Assembly (NCBI GenBank): GCA_000310025.1
Contig: FN648454.1
Coordinates: 136,717-200,716, forward strand
Direction: 5' to 3'
DNA length: 64,000 bases
DNA from: Ectocarpus siliculosus
Taxonomy: Eukaryota > Sar > Phaeophyceae > Ectocarpales > Ectocarpaceae
Under the pieces are notes generated by a model that saw only the letters and a list, made by a program, of their open reading frames with translations, did no database searches and was not told the DNA's origin. Every line of letters starts with the position of its first letter. The stretch's first letter is position 1. Positions 33,738-45,509 of this stretch are shown here, one piece after another. Position numbers and translations under genes: made by a program.

Positions 33738-34589
33738 CTACTTCTTCACTCCACTCCCGTCCCCATGAACTTCTCTTCCCCCTCGCCCGCCTTTCTCCTC
33801 CTCCTCCTCCTCCTCCTCCTCCCTCGACGATGACGACAACGCATCAGACATGTCCACTGGCATCACCCCGTCCGCGCTGCCGGTCCAACTCCCCGCGTTG
33901 CTCCACGCCGCGCTTAACAGGCCGGACAGGACGTAGTGATGCCGCGGCTCGCTGGAAGCGGTGCTGAAAAAGCTCCGCTCGGTGTCACCTCCGTCAACCC
34001 CGACGACTCCCGGGGCGATGAGCCCGCTCCCGCCGGCCACACCCACCTGTGTGGAATTCGCCGGTGTGACGGCATCGGTACTGCCGTTCCACCAGGCGAT
34101 GTTGAAGCTTCCTCCGGGAGGGCTCGTCATGCTGCGAGCCCGCGACGAGGCCGGTGACGGCGGTGGGGGAGAAGACCTCCCGTTCGAATTCACGACGGCT
34201 TCGGCGGCGGTACTGATATCCCCTCGCTCCTCGGTGCCCGCCTCCGAAGTCGAAAACACGGGGGCTGTCTTCGTCCGGAGATGTGAGCGGCGCGTTGGCC
34301 GTCGCCCGAATCCGGAGGAAGCCGTCGGCGGCACCGGTGCCGCTACGATCGCGGTTCTGTCGGTGTCTAGCGGCCGGAGCCGTCGTTTCTGGGCAGCTCT
34401 TGTCGCTTCCAGCTGATCGGGGCCTTTCTTGTCCAGCTGATCGGCGCCTTTCTTGTCCCCCTTCTCCGCTTTGGATGTAACCGCTAGGCGGGGACGTCCA
34501 GCCGCTGCCGCTAACCCCTCCGCCTCCGCCTCGACTGCTTGGGGTAGGGGTCTCGATCGTGAGCACGGCCGATGCTGGCCTGTCGCCAT
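33738..34589 (-). CDS. Low-complexity Ser/Pro/acidic protein of unknown function
   Basis: A long minus-strand frame is open from about 35,003 to 33,738. The part from MATGQHRPCSRSR at 34,589 (283 residues) looks most like protein. It begins basic, with a doubled KKGADQLDKKGPDQLE segment, and runs through Ser/Thr/Pro-rich stretches (SSPPPPSPASSRARSMTSPP). It ends with a nine-glutamate run and GDGSGVKK. The upstream part has the look of an intron. There is no domain, signal or membrane segment. Disordered proteins of this sort are frequent in brown algae. An additional start or upstream exons are possible. Confidence 0.4.
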   Translation of the reverse strand: MATGQHRPCSRSRPLPQAVEAEAEGLAAAAGRPRLAVTSKAEKGDKKGADQLDKKGPDQLEATRAAQKRRLRPLDTDRTAIVAAPVPPTASSGFGRRPTRRSHLRTKTAPVFSTSEAGTEERGDISTAAEAVVNSNGRSSPPPPSPASSRARSMTSPPGGSFNIAWWNGSTDAVTPANSTQVGVAGGSGLIAPGVVGVDGGDTERSFFSTASSEPRHHYVLSGLLSAAWSNAGSWTGSADGVMPVDMSDALSSSSREEEEEEEEEKGGRGGREVHGDGSGVKK

Positions 34590-34789
34590 CAAGGCTGCCG
34601 TAGCGGGCGGTGCCAGCTGCTCCACAGCGAGCGTAGGATGAAACGACGCGGCGGAGGAAGTTCCGGTAATCGACGTCGTTTGCGCCGCGGGGAAACAGGA
34701 AACACCGCGGTCACAATACAAATTAGGGTGAACAACAAAACAGAACGCGGTACCGCAAGCGTCAGGCAATGCCGAATGTAGAGTAGAAT

Positions 34790-36050
34790 AGCAACCCGCT
34801 AGGGCTATGGGTGGGGCGATACGGGAGGAAGACGACCAGCAACAAAATTGGTGTAACGCATAATAGCGAAAGACGATCATAACAACGAGGGAACACGAAC
34901 ATCTTGCACGACATCCAGGCAGCCGCTGGACGCTGGAGGTTATCCCCTTGTGGTCATCGATGGGTGCAAGAGTAATGCACCATAAAACCACCAACCCGTG
35001 CAAGAGTAATGCAACATCAAACCACCACCCCGCCTACGAACGCCTACAAGGTCTACCACTTCTCAGGGGCTGCGATTGGCGAGGATTGCGTATCTCTTCT
35101 CCCGAAGCATTTTCACAGGTTGCTGCTCTTGCTCACCGCCATCGTAAACACTCCCGCGGGCACTATCGACCTCCACCCAGCCCAAAAACAATACATTCGG
35201 TCTTCGGTTGTTCTGCACAACAAGGTCTCACTCTCAGTCTCCAGAAAGCTCCCGCCGCTCTCCTCGCCGCCCACTTGTGGAATACGCCTGACAGAACTCT
35301 CGCACCGCACATGAACACACGCCAGCTCGGGGCGCGCTAGCCTACACGAATTGTTGCAGTTCGCGACAGTCAAGGAAGGAATCGGGCAAGGGGTGCCGCA
35401 GATTCCGGTCAGTCGAGAAGGGGGGGGGGGGCAAAAGGATTGAGGGGGGCAAAAGAAAATCGACTCCCCTCCTGGTGCTTGTTGTTCGAAAACCTCTTGT
35501 TCCTACACCTACTTCAAGTATCGACGAATGACCAAGATAAAATCTACCTGAAAAGCACGACCGGCGGTCATCCGGGTGTTTTGAGTACTTTCAAGTGGTC
35601 TTGCATCTTTCGTGTCGAGACAATGATCTGGTCTAAAGTGGGAAGAAGATCTGGGCATTTGTTGCGGGATGATCATTTGCTCAACGGCAGAGCACAGGAT
35701 ACTGGGTGTCAGCACCTGACAAGTGGTGGGCCACGGGCAGCGGCGCGCACACCGCCAGAACAAAACGGACTAACGCACATCTACATACCACATCTCTCGT
35801 TCTCAAGTCTTCATTTGAACGCCCATGAAAAACGGACCAAACAGGAGGACGTACTTGGACGAATGATAATGATACGAGAACGGACCGAGAACAAACGTTT
35901 GCTTCACGCAGGCCACACACGTACCACATCTACACCCGGTCCAAGGGGGATCAATACACAGTGCGGATTAAGTAGCACTACATATCCGCTACTCTCAGCA
36001 CGCAGCGAGATTCAAAACCACATCGTGTGCAAGTTTCGATTCCCTTTTAC
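34790..36050. other. No supported gene
   Basis: There are frames of up to 200 residues on the plus strand (35,440-36,054), but their composition is not protein-like and no motif is seen. A G run lies at 35,420-35,430. Confidence 0.35.
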
Positions 36051-36246
36051 CTAAAGCGGACGAATTCCGAATCCCTCCCCGGCCTGTTGAGGGACTCCGC
36101 CAGCAGCCTCATCTCGGGGGAGGGGTCCTGACCGCTCCCGCTTCCGGCCGACAGAGCCTCCGTCAGCTAGGACGTGTTCACCAGCCGGTGCTGGAGATAC
36201 CGCTGCAGCACGTTGCTCCCCAGGACGGACTTGGCGATGCCTTTCC
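36051..36246 (-). CDS. Exon-like piece with an in-frame stop, perhaps upstream part of the coiled-coil gene
   Basis: After an acceptor (GGGGGAGAG) the frame reads GIAKSVLGSNVLQRYLQHRL, then an in-frame TAG at 36,169-36,167. It continues in the same frame through LTEALSAGSGSGQDPSPEMR and LLAESLNRPGRDSEFV to a GTAAAAG donor at 36,050. Either the TAG marks a second acceptor (GTCCTAG followed by CTGACG), so that only the distal half is exon, or the gene is damaged. The exon ends in phase 2. Same strand and similar composition make it a candidate 5' exon of the gene at 25-31 kb, but 5 kb of unexplained sequence lies between. Confidence 0.35.
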
Positions 36247-36545
36247 TCTCCCCCCACCTCCGTCGTCGTCGGCGGCGGGGGTGGGTGGGTGGAGACGGAG
36301 TGACGTCAATAGTACGTGCCGGCCCCCCTCTTGGGTGACAACTGAGACGTCCAGAGGGGAGCTTGCGGCACACGCTCTCGCGAAGACGTTATAATACTTG
36401 CACGTTCAGGAGAAGGAGAAGGAAGGAGAAACGAGAAAATAGAGCTGTTGCTCTTGTCGAGAAGAGACCGTTCACGTTGTCGCTTGCTCGGGGCCAGTCG
36501 GTTGTGAGCGCATGAGCATGTGTAGAACACATTCACACACCAGAG

Positions 36546-36550
<5 letters not shown>

Positions 36551-36613
<63 letters not shown>

Positions 36614-36642
36614 AGCGCGCGCGCGTGAGAGAGAGAGAGAGA
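36551..36642. repeat. (GA)n microsatellite with GC interruptions
   Basis: A GA run of about 52 bp is followed by an imperfect part with GCGCGCGCGCG. It is the second long GA tract in 4.3 kb. Confidence 0.95.
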
Positions 36643-36932
36643 CGGCACGCTTTATCGATAATCTAAGATGCTTGCGTGAGGATTTTCTGCACTTGCTTGT
36701 ACAATTATTCGTAAAGAAAGTCTGAGCTATGTAAGCGCACATCGCCGCCCAGTTGGGGAGGAAGATGGCACGGGAAAGCACGGGGCGAATTGACACCACC
36801 CCGCTCGTTGGTATTCCTCTGTCCCGCATCAAGCAACACCCCCATCGTGTCGACCAAAAGCACAACAGCTTCACCCCTTCCCTTTCTCGAAGGAAATTCT
36901 CGTTTTTAGTTTCAATTACATGGTCCAAAGGC

Positions 36933-37250
36933 CGGTCGCCCCGGTGGTCTACATAGGTGGTATCCTCGAAACCTTCTAGAGGTCAGGTCAGGGGTTCGAA
37001 TCCCGGTGTAAGCGAGCTTTTCTTGCAAAGTGAGTTATTCTCTCGCTTCCGCTCCTGGCCTAGTGGATAGCGCTAGTTCGTGTGTACACAGAGGGAAGAG
37101 AGTGCGGAACTCTTTTCGCATTAAAATTGAAGGCAACGTACCGCAGGAGGGGAGGATATAGAGGGGTCCTTCTGTGTGACCACGGGTTGGAGTAAACGGC
37201 ACCAGTGCTGTGAGCGCTGATTTGAAGAAAGACAAAAAAAAAGGGGACCG
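36933..37250 (+). mobile_element. tRNA-derived SINE, copy 1
   Basis: The left part has tRNA-like promoter boxes: CGGTCGCCCCGGTGG at the start and a B box GGGGTTCGAATCCC at 36,991-37,004. A second A-box-like CTGGCCTAGTGGATAGCG lies at about 37,056. The non-tRNA part (CGTACCGCAGG, then GGTCCTTCTGTGTGACC and GGAGTAAAC) matches copy 2 at 63.5-63.8 kb. An A-rich stretch near 37,231 may be the tail. Such elements are transcribed by RNA polymerase III and moved by a partner LINE. Confidence 0.6.
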
Positions 37251-37259
37251 CACGTGAAG

Positions 37260-38460
37260 GTATTCGGTTGAGCCAACTCATGATGATCAAGAAGATTCAA
37301 CCGTGCCGCCCCTCACCCATAGAGCACTCGAGAAAACAACTCTACACCACACAATCCCACCACACCAGCACCGCGTGCGGGTGACTCGCTAGTCTAGATC
37401 GAAAGAGAAAGTTCACTCCGAGTAGCCTCGACTGTGCCAACATTTCGACAGCAGTAGTATTGCCGGAAAAAAATGCGGTCGACATCAGAACTCCCTCGAT
37501 TTTGGTTGCATTACTGTCTTGGGATTGTGGCGTGTACATGAGATGGGTACCTTTACTCCAACCACCTTGAAAATGTGCCAAGGAGTTCAAATCCGACCGA
37601 AACAATAAGATCGGTCTGTTGCTTTAAACTCCTATCCCATGATTTGCACGAAATCTTTCTCACTCTGCATAAAAACGTTTCGATGAAAACGACGTAGACG
37701 ATTTGCGGATTTGGAAGGCTTGTTGACCATGGACGATTTGTCTCTGGCGCGTGGTGATCACTCCATGAAAAGTATGGGTGCAGCATTCTTTGGCGTCGTC
37801 GTGTTTATCACCGGTTGTTCTATTCGATGCGCTCAGGTTGGCGATAGCCTGGGCCATGTTTCACGTTCAAAGCGCTCCAGGCCCTATAAATTGCAACAAT
37901 GTGAAACGCCCTCCCATTTGCGGCAGTTTCTACCCCGGTAGTCGTATCCTCAATCATTTGTTAGTGTCGAAATTCCACGTCCGCCAAACCAAGTACAACA
38001 GGGAAGAATCATATAGAAAATGAGTCCATGACAACGCGTATAATATACTCAATGCAACAAATAACACACGACAGAGAACAAAGATCAGCGTTGGCATATA
38101 CACAACCCAAGGGGTAGCCTAAAACATAGCAGTACATGGACCCGGATAACCCTACTGCGAAAACCTTCAGAGGACATGATCAGACGAACCACCTGTTTTC
38201 CATTGCGGCGCAAGCGATGCAGCTCAAATCCCCCGCCCCCACCGTGTGCTTCAACTTTGGACGGATGCGGAGGGAGTGTATGCAAGTATTGGTCAAATTG
38301 TGCCACTCAAGCAGAGGGCTTCATTTGTCATGGTAATGTCGTAATCATTTTTGCTGGCGATGCCTCGCGCAGTGAACGGGCGCCTATAGCGTTTCGGCAG
38401 ACAATCGATATGAGTATACGCCAATAGATAGCACTGCGAGGTAATACGCGTAGTTGGCTA
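37260..38460. other. No supported gene
   Basis: Only short frames on both strands are seen, with no motif. The stretch ends at the first units of the satellite. Confidence 0.4.
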
Positions 38461-38464
38461 CAAC

Positions 38465-41400
38465 GCGGTGGTCGTCCGTAGACTTGGTTTCAATTGTGCC
38501 GATGGTCTTCAGAAACAATTGTGACCATGTGGTTCGTCTTTCAGTGTGACGATGGTCTTCGGTTTCACTGTGGCGCCCTTAGTTTCAATTGTGACGACAC
38601 TCCTTGGATTCAAATATACTGATGGTCCTCGGTTTTAATTATGTCGATGGTGCTCAGGTTCAATTGTGTTGATGGTCCTCCGCTTCAATTGTCACGATGG
38701 TCCTCAGTTTCAATCGGCGCCCTTTGGTTTGAATTGTACCGATGGTACTCGGTTTCAATTGTGAAGATGGTGCTCTGTTTCGATCTGGCGCCCTTTGTAT
38801 CAACCGTGAGGATGGTCCTCAGTTTCAAATATGCCGATGGTCCTCGGTAACATTTGGGACGATTGTTCTCCGTACGTATTGTGACAATGGTCCTCGCCTT
38901 CAATGGTGATGATGGTTGTCGGTTTCAATCTGGTGCCCTTCGTTTGAATTGTAACGATGGTCCTCGGGTATAGCGGTGATGATGGCCCTCGTCTTCAAAT
39001 GTGACGATGGTTCTCGCATTGAATTGTGAGGATGGTCCTCCTTTTCAATTGTGGCGATGGTTCTCATCTTCAACTGTGATGATGGTCCTCGGTTTGAATT
39101 GTGTTCATTGTCCTCGTCTTCAATTGTGACGATGTTCTTCGGATTTAATGGTGATGATGGTCCTCGGGTACAACCTGGTGCCCTTGTTTGAATTGTGACG
39201 ATGGTTCTAGGTAGTAACTCCTCGTTTTCAAATGTCGCGATGGTCCCGGGTTTCTATTGTGAAGATGGTCCTCCGCGTGTGTTGTGACGATGGTTCTCGG
39301 TTTCAATCTGGTGCCCTTCGTTTCAATTGTGAAGATTGTTCTCAGGTTTAATTGTGATGATGTTCCTCGTCTTGAATTGTGACGACGGTCTTCGGTGAAA
39401 GTTGCGACGATAGTCCTCGTCTTCAATTGTTATGATGGACCTCGGTTTCAATTGTGACGATGATTCTCGGGTTGCCTTGACGGTCCTCGGTTTCGACTAT
39501 GGTGATGGTCCTCGGCGTGTATTGTGACGATGGTCCTCGTCTTCGATTGTGATGATGGTTCTCGATTTCAATCTGGTGCCCTTCATTTCAATTTTGCCGA
39601 TTGGCCTCTGATTAAATAGTGACGATGTCCTCGGTATCATTTGTGACGATGCTTCTCGCATGCAATTGTGAGGATGGTCCTCCTCTTCAATTGTGACGAT
39701 GCCTCTCGTCTTCAATTGTGATTATGGTCGTAGGGCTCAACTGTGACGATGGCCCTTGGATACACTGGTGATGATGGTCCTCGGTTCCAATCTGGTGCGA
39801 TCCGTAGGAATTGTGACAAATGCCATCGGATAAAATAGTGACGATGGCCCTCGTCTTGAATTATGACGATGGTCCTCGGTTTCAATTGTGACGATGGTTC
39901 CCGGTTTGAGTTGTGATGATGNNNNNNNNNNNNNNNNNNNNNNNNNNNNNNNNNNNNNNNNNNNNNNNNNNNNNNNNNNNNNNNNNNNNNNNNNNNNNNN
40001 NNNNNNNNNNNNNNNNNNNNNTGATGATCGTCGGTTTCGAATTGTGATGATGGCACTCGCCATATGCTGTGACTATGGTTCCCGTCTTCATATGTCACGA
40101 TGGCTCTCGTGTTGAATTGTGATGATGGTCCTTGGTTTCAATTGTGACCATGATCCTCGGATTTAGTTGTGACAATGGTTCTCGGTTTCAACTGTGATGA
40201 TGGTCGTCGTCTTCAGTTGTGACGATGGTCCTCGGTTTTTATGGTGAGGATGGTCCCCGGTTTCAATCCGGTGCCCTTGGTTTGAAGTGTGACGATGGTC
40301 CTCGAAAATATTTGTGACGATTGTCTGCGGTATTTTTTGTGACGATGGTCCTCGTCTTCAGTTGTGACCATTGTCCTCGTTTTCAACTGTCACGATACAC
40401 CTCGCCTTGAATGGTGATGGTGGTCCTCGGTTTCAATGGTGACGATGGTGCTTGGCTTCAAGTGTGACGGCGGTCCTCGTCTTCAATTCTGACGGTGGTC
40501 CTCTGTTTTTATGGTGATGATGGTCCTCGGTTTGAATCTGGTGCCCTTCGCATGAATTGTAACGATGGTCCTCGGTTACAATTGTGACGATGGGCCTAGG
40601 CTTCAATTGTGACGATGGTCCTCGGCTTCAATTGTGACGATGGTTCTCGTCTTCAATTGTGATGATAGTCCTCGGTTTCAATATGGGGCCCTTCGTTTCA
40701 ATTGTTACGACGGTTCTCGGTGTGAATTGTGATGATGGTCCTCGTCTTCAAATGTCACGATGGCCCTCTGAAATGGTTATGAAGGTCCTCGGTTTCGATC
40801 GTGATGATGGTTCTCGTCTTCAATTGTGATGACGGTCCTTGAGTTCAACTGTAAAGATGGTCCTTGGATATACTGGTGATAATGGTCCTCGGATTCAATC
40901 TGGTGCCCTTCGTTGGAAATATGACGATGGTCCTCGCAAATATATATGACAATGGTCCTCGTCTTGAATTGTGACGATGGTCCTCGGTTTCAATGTCGAC
41001 GATGGCCCTCGGTTTCAATCTGGTGCCCTTCGTTTCAATTGTGACGATGGTCCTCGGCTTCAGTTATGACGATGGTCCTCGGGAAGAATTATGATGATGG
41101 CCCTCGTCTTGAATTGTGAGATGGTCCTCGGTTTCAATGTCGACGATGGTCATCGGTTTCAATCTGGTGCCCTTCGTTTCAATTGTGACGATGGTCCTCG
41201 GCTTCAGTTATGACGATGGTCCTTGGGAATAATTATGATGATGGCCCTCGTCTTGAATTGTGACGATGGTCCTCGGTTTCAATGTCGACGATGGTCATCG
41301 GTTTCAATCTGGTGCCCTTCGATTCAATTGTGACGATGGCCCTCGTCTTCAATTATGACGATGGTTCTCGTCTTCAATTGTGACGATGGTTCCCGGTTTG

Positions 41401-42380
41401 AATTTTGACGATGGTCCTAGGCTTCAAATGTGACGATGGTCCTCGTCTTCAATTGTGACGATGGTCCTCAGTTTCAATGTCGACGATGGTCCTCGGTTTC
41501 AATCTGGTGCCCTTCGATTCAATTGTGACGATGGTCCTCGGCTTCAATGATGACGATGGTCCTCGGGAATAATTGATGATGGCCCTCGTCTTGACGATGG
41601 TCCTCGGCTTCAATGATGACGATGGTCCTCGGGAATAATTGTGATAATGGCCCTCGTCTTGACGATGGTCCTCGGTTTAAATCTGGCGCCCTTCGATTCA
41701 ATTGTGACGATGATTCTCGTCTTCAACTGTGATGATGGTCCTTGGGTTCAACTGTCACGATGGTTCTCGTCTTCAAATGTGACGATGGTCCTCGTCTTGA
41801 ATTGTGACTGCGGTCATCGGTTTCAAACGTGATGAACGTCCTCGGTTTCAATTGTGATTATGGGTCTCTGGTTTGAATTGTGATGATGGTCCTCGTCTTC
41901 AATATCACGATTGTCCGCGGTTTCAAATGTGATGAAGGTCCTCTTCTTGAATTGTGACTGCGGTCCTCGCATTCAAATGTGATGAACGTCCTCGGTTTCA
42001 ATTTTGACGATGGTTCTCGGTTTGAGTTGGGATGATGGTCCTCGTCTTCAATTGTCACGATGACCCTCGGTTTCAAATATGATGAAGGTCCTCGGTTTCA
42101 ATTTTGACGGTGGTCCTCGGCTTAATTGTGACGATGGTCCTCGGCTTCAACTGTGACGATTGTTCTCGGTCTGAATTATGAAGATGGTCCTCGTCTTCAA
42201 TGATGGCCCCTCTGTTGAAATGGTGATGATGGTCCTCGGTTTCAACCTGGTGCCCTTCGTTTTAATTGTGACTATGGTCCTAGGGTATAATTGTGATGGC
42301 CGCTCTCGTCTTGAACTGTGACGATGGTCCGCGGTTATAATCGTGGCGATGGTTCTCATCTTCAATTGTGATGATGGTCC
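38465..42380. repeat. Minisatellite array of mixed 25-bp and 20-bp units
   Basis: The main unit is 25 bp: TTTCAATTGTGACGATGG followed by TCCTCGG. A 20-bp variant, TTTCAATCTGGTGCCCTTCG, is interspersed about every 100-250 bp, at some 17 places. Units are 70-95% alike. Between 40,990 and 41,690 a higher-order block of about 148 bp, containing one 20-bp unit and five 25-bp units, is repeated three to four times with much higher identity. This is a sign of recent local amplification. Because 25 is not a multiple of three, open frames drift and none is a gene. The array resumes at 43,490 after a transposon. Confidence 0.97.
39922..40021. other. Assembly gap of exactly 100 N
   Basis: The 100 undetermined bases lie inside the satellite. 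A round figure usually stands for a gap of unknown size, so the real array may be longer. Confidence 0.99.
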
Positions 42381-42382
42381 TA

Positions 42383-43487
42383 CAAGCTGGTTCACGCAAG
42401 AAAAAAAAATGTTCCCCGCAAATCCTTCGTTCGGGTTTTTGAGATAGGTCACCAAAGGATGCACAGTTGTCCCCGAGGTAGTTCCCAAACTTTTCACGAG
42501 TGGGGCTTTTCGATTTTGTGTTATTTGCACGGAATACCCGGGGTCCTGCACGTTTCTGGGACAGAAAGGCTGTGCTGGACCCTGAATATTCGGCGAATAA
42601 TTTGTTTCTAGAAAAACCCCATTCCTAAAGTTTGGTAACTACGTACCTTGGGGACATGTGTGCAATTTTGGTGACCTATCTCAAAAAACCCGAACGAAGT
42701 TTTTTGTTTTTGTACCAAGAACCTGAAGCTTCCTCTGCGAACCCCTTATTTACTTGGATTTGGACTAAAATGAGCTTTTTGACACAGCTTTACGACCGTT
42801 CTACCTCAGTCTCGCCCCTTGGGTAACGAAACTTTGTACAATCCTTCAACACCCTACACCGGAGCCGACCGAATCTGATTTTTATTTGAGATACATATAC
42901 CGGCTTCCGGGGTCGTATCCGTTAGACCCCAGTATGCCGGTACGAGCGGGAGAACTTCGTGAATAGTGTTCAAGAATGTTGTTTCAGATTTGTAGCATCA
43001 ATGCCTGTCGAGCTGCCAAATTTGGGGACGATCCAAGCTTTCCTCAAATATATACGACGGAAACCGTTTTGCTTTCTGGGCGGTTGCTCCGTACAACCGG
43101 TGGCCATCTGACGACGCCGAAGAGCCATCACACCGGAAATCCCACCTTTTGGGGTGTAACTCGCTGCAACGGTGGCCGTTTTCACTTCTGCTTTTATTGT
43201 TGGGTTGCAAGAGCTGGAAGGTCATTTGGCGTTGAACTCCGGTCGAAGAACGTCGTGTTGCATCAGTATTTTGAGCTCTTGATTCTCGAACAGCATGAAG
43301 GCCTTTGATTGGCCAAGACACAGTATTGCGCCCGACCACCGTAGAAAGGTGTTGTCAGTCCAGGTATGCCACTCTCTTAGGCTAAGCGTGGGGATCACTG
43401 TGGTATATGAAATGTGTTGATTGGTGAGTAATTGCGTTCGTTATCAGTTGGGGAACAAATTTTGGGTTTCTTGCGTGAACCAGCTTG
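42383..43487. mobile_element. Non-autonomous TIR transposon (1,105 bp) inserted in the satellite, TA target
   Basis: Perfect 21-bp terminal inverted repeats begin CAAGCTGGTTCACGCAAG at the left (42,383-42,403) and are mirrored at 43,467-43,487. Each is flanked by TA. Removing the element and one TA gives GGTCCTAGGATTCAACTG, which fits the satellite unit, so the insertion site is plainly visible. A TA duplication suggests the Tc1/mariner (IS630) superfamily. Inside, 42,429-42,495 and 42,636-42,706 are a further imperfect inverted repeat (GGTTTTTGAGATAGGTCACC and its partner). No transposase motif is seen in any frame, so the element depends on an autonomous relative. Confidence 0.85.
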
Positions 43488-43489
43488 TA

Positions 43490-43605
43490 GGATTCAACTG
43501 TGACGATGGTCCTTGGATATACTGGTGATGATGGTCCTCGTTTTCAATCTGGTGCCCTTCGTTGGAATTGTGGCGATGGTCCACAGGTATAATTCGGACT
43601 GGTCC
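43490..43605. repeat. Satellite remnant right of the TIR transposon
   Basis: Four or five units of the same minisatellite continue directly after the transposon, including one 20-bp TTTCAATCTGGTGCCCTTCG unit. They then decay into other sequence after 43,605. Confidence 0.9.
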
Positions 43606-44900
43606 TCGCCATGAGAGGCGGGCTCGGGAGTCGGGGCCATGACGGGCTCAGCATCGGCGCCCTCGCCAGCCTTTCGGTGACGGCTGCCGCGGTCGGCTCC
43701 GGTAGAGGCGTGTTATGGATCAACAGCATATCAGAGAAGGACGACATGCACATTCATCAAGGGCAGAAAGGAGCCATCCGTGTGATCCCCGACATACGGT
43801 GACGTCACGCGAGCTTGCCAGATACCCACGTATCAGATACCCGCGTATCAGGGCGACATGAGAGGCGGCGGCCTCCATTGAAGGTTTTGCATTACACTGT
43901 TCTTTCATGCGTGTGCGCCGGAGTATACACCGATAAGATATACCGCGAAACGCCTACATGCCGCATAGATAGTATATTCGCATCTCAATGTTCGCGTGCG
44001 ATGTCTGGGCCATACTCAAAACCCTTCAATGTACGTAGTAGATGGGCGTTATAAAATGTCCTCACGTTGAGCGAAGCGCTCGAAGCTTGAGCAAGGACTG
44101 CTCCAGGAAGGCTCCCTGGGGAGTGAAGTGACAAGGGGGGACGTCATGCGAGATAATAGCCGACGGAGGTCGTAACATTGAATCGATAGGCGAAAGAAAG
44201 GACGGAAGTCGTATTAAAAGTTCACCATTTATCCTGGTCGATTCACTCTGACTACGACCATCGCCCGTTCTTTTCTCGCATGCCGTTGCCCCTCCCCCCC
44301 CAGGAGCCTTCCCGGTGCCTTCGTGGACCACGTTTCGACCACGTCACCGAATGTCGGTGGAAGTCTACAGCGCCTATTTACTACATTGATGGGTAGTTCA
44401 GAGCGGCATAGACGTCGGGCAGTGTAAGGGCTGCTCACGTTCTGCGCCTGATCAGGGCGACCTGCATACTGCACACTCTTGTCGGCCACAGGAGGCGGAA
44501 GCCCCTCAAACTCGGGGAGGGGTGACGATCTGCGATTCTCCACCGAACCATGCCTGAGACACCGCGAGATTTCCAGTGTAGCTCGAGATCAGCATTTCAG
44601 GCCATGTCGTGCAAGGTGTGGAGGAGTCGATTGAAACTTCTACGGATATTGGTCATGATAAGCTAGAGCTTCAGAATGTGTTTTGTGCGTAAATGCTTTT
44701 GGAACGACCAGAGAAAAAAACACAAATTACCCGACGCGGGGAAAAGAAATATTGCTGCATCATACCTGGTCTCACGTGAATCGACCCGATGAGCGCCCTT
44801 CACAGCAATGCTACCGGCCGGGTGGCACCCGCGCCTCCGTTTCCGTGCCAGGAACACGTTCGTCCCGGGCGGGCACCTATGTTCCCACTCCATTGGCAAC
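43606..44900. other. No supported gene
   Basis: Open frames are short. A small duplicated ATACCCGCGTATCAG-like pair lies near 43,820-43,850 (GATACCCACGTATCAGATACCC). Nothing else is recognised. Confidence 0.35.
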
Positions 44901-44920
44901 CACGATCGGTCGAGGCGGGG

Positions 44921-45007
44921 ACCCGCTTGCTGGTGAAAACCCAGCCAGCTCGCGGCCATCTGAAACCAATGAACGCGAGCTGACTGGCTTTTCACCAGCA
45001 AGCGAGT
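44921..45007. repeat. Hairpin with 34-bp arms
   Basis: ACCCGCTTGCTGGTGAAAAC and the 14 following bases (44,921-44,954) pair with 44,974-45,007 with about two to three mismatches, leaving a 19-base loop. It could be a foldback or MITE remnant. Its transcript would fold strongly. No gene is attached to it. Confidence 0.75.
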
Positions 45008-45509
45008 CTCCATACCGCCGGATCCTGCGCACCGATAAAATGGGAAGACAGATACCCACCCGTCTCCAGGAACGACAATAGTGGGCGTGCTCCGGCCACG
45101 TTGCCCCTCTGGCATATGATTTCATCCTCATGTTATGTAACTTTTCACTTTGATCGCATCGCCCAATCCGTACAGAATCTACATTCGCACTCAGCCCGAG
45201 ATCCCAGAGTATCCTTGTCACCGTACCCCTGCCCAAAAATGATCCCAGGAACACGACGGTAATATGTACGCCTTGTGCAATCCCTACCTCCATGCACAGC
45301 GTGCACAGGCCGACGAAACGAAAGGAAAAAAAACATGCACTCACGCGCCATGCGCGTGGAAGACGGTGTTGGTCAAGACAGGCCGGCGACATGCGTCAAA
45401 ATTTCCCTTTGCCAAACCATGTATCTAGCGCGTACGTAGCGGGGTCAACCTACCAACGACCGTCCGGAACGGTACGAGACCACACGTGCGGCAGTACGTC
45501 TTAGTGCTA

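Noticed and set aside
33961-34566. Frames on both strands over the low-complexity gene at 33.7-34.6 kb
   Set aside because: GC-rich DNA without stops; the chosen minus-strand frame is the longest, reaches a natural stop and has the more protein-like ends.
38465-42380. Many open frames of 60-130 residues reading His/Thr/Arg-rich repeats
   Set aside because: They are translations of the 25-bp satellite in drifting frames, and one crosses the N gap.
38465-42380. CRISPR array
   Set aside because: Units are contiguous variants of each other with no unique spacers, and the genome is eukaryotic.
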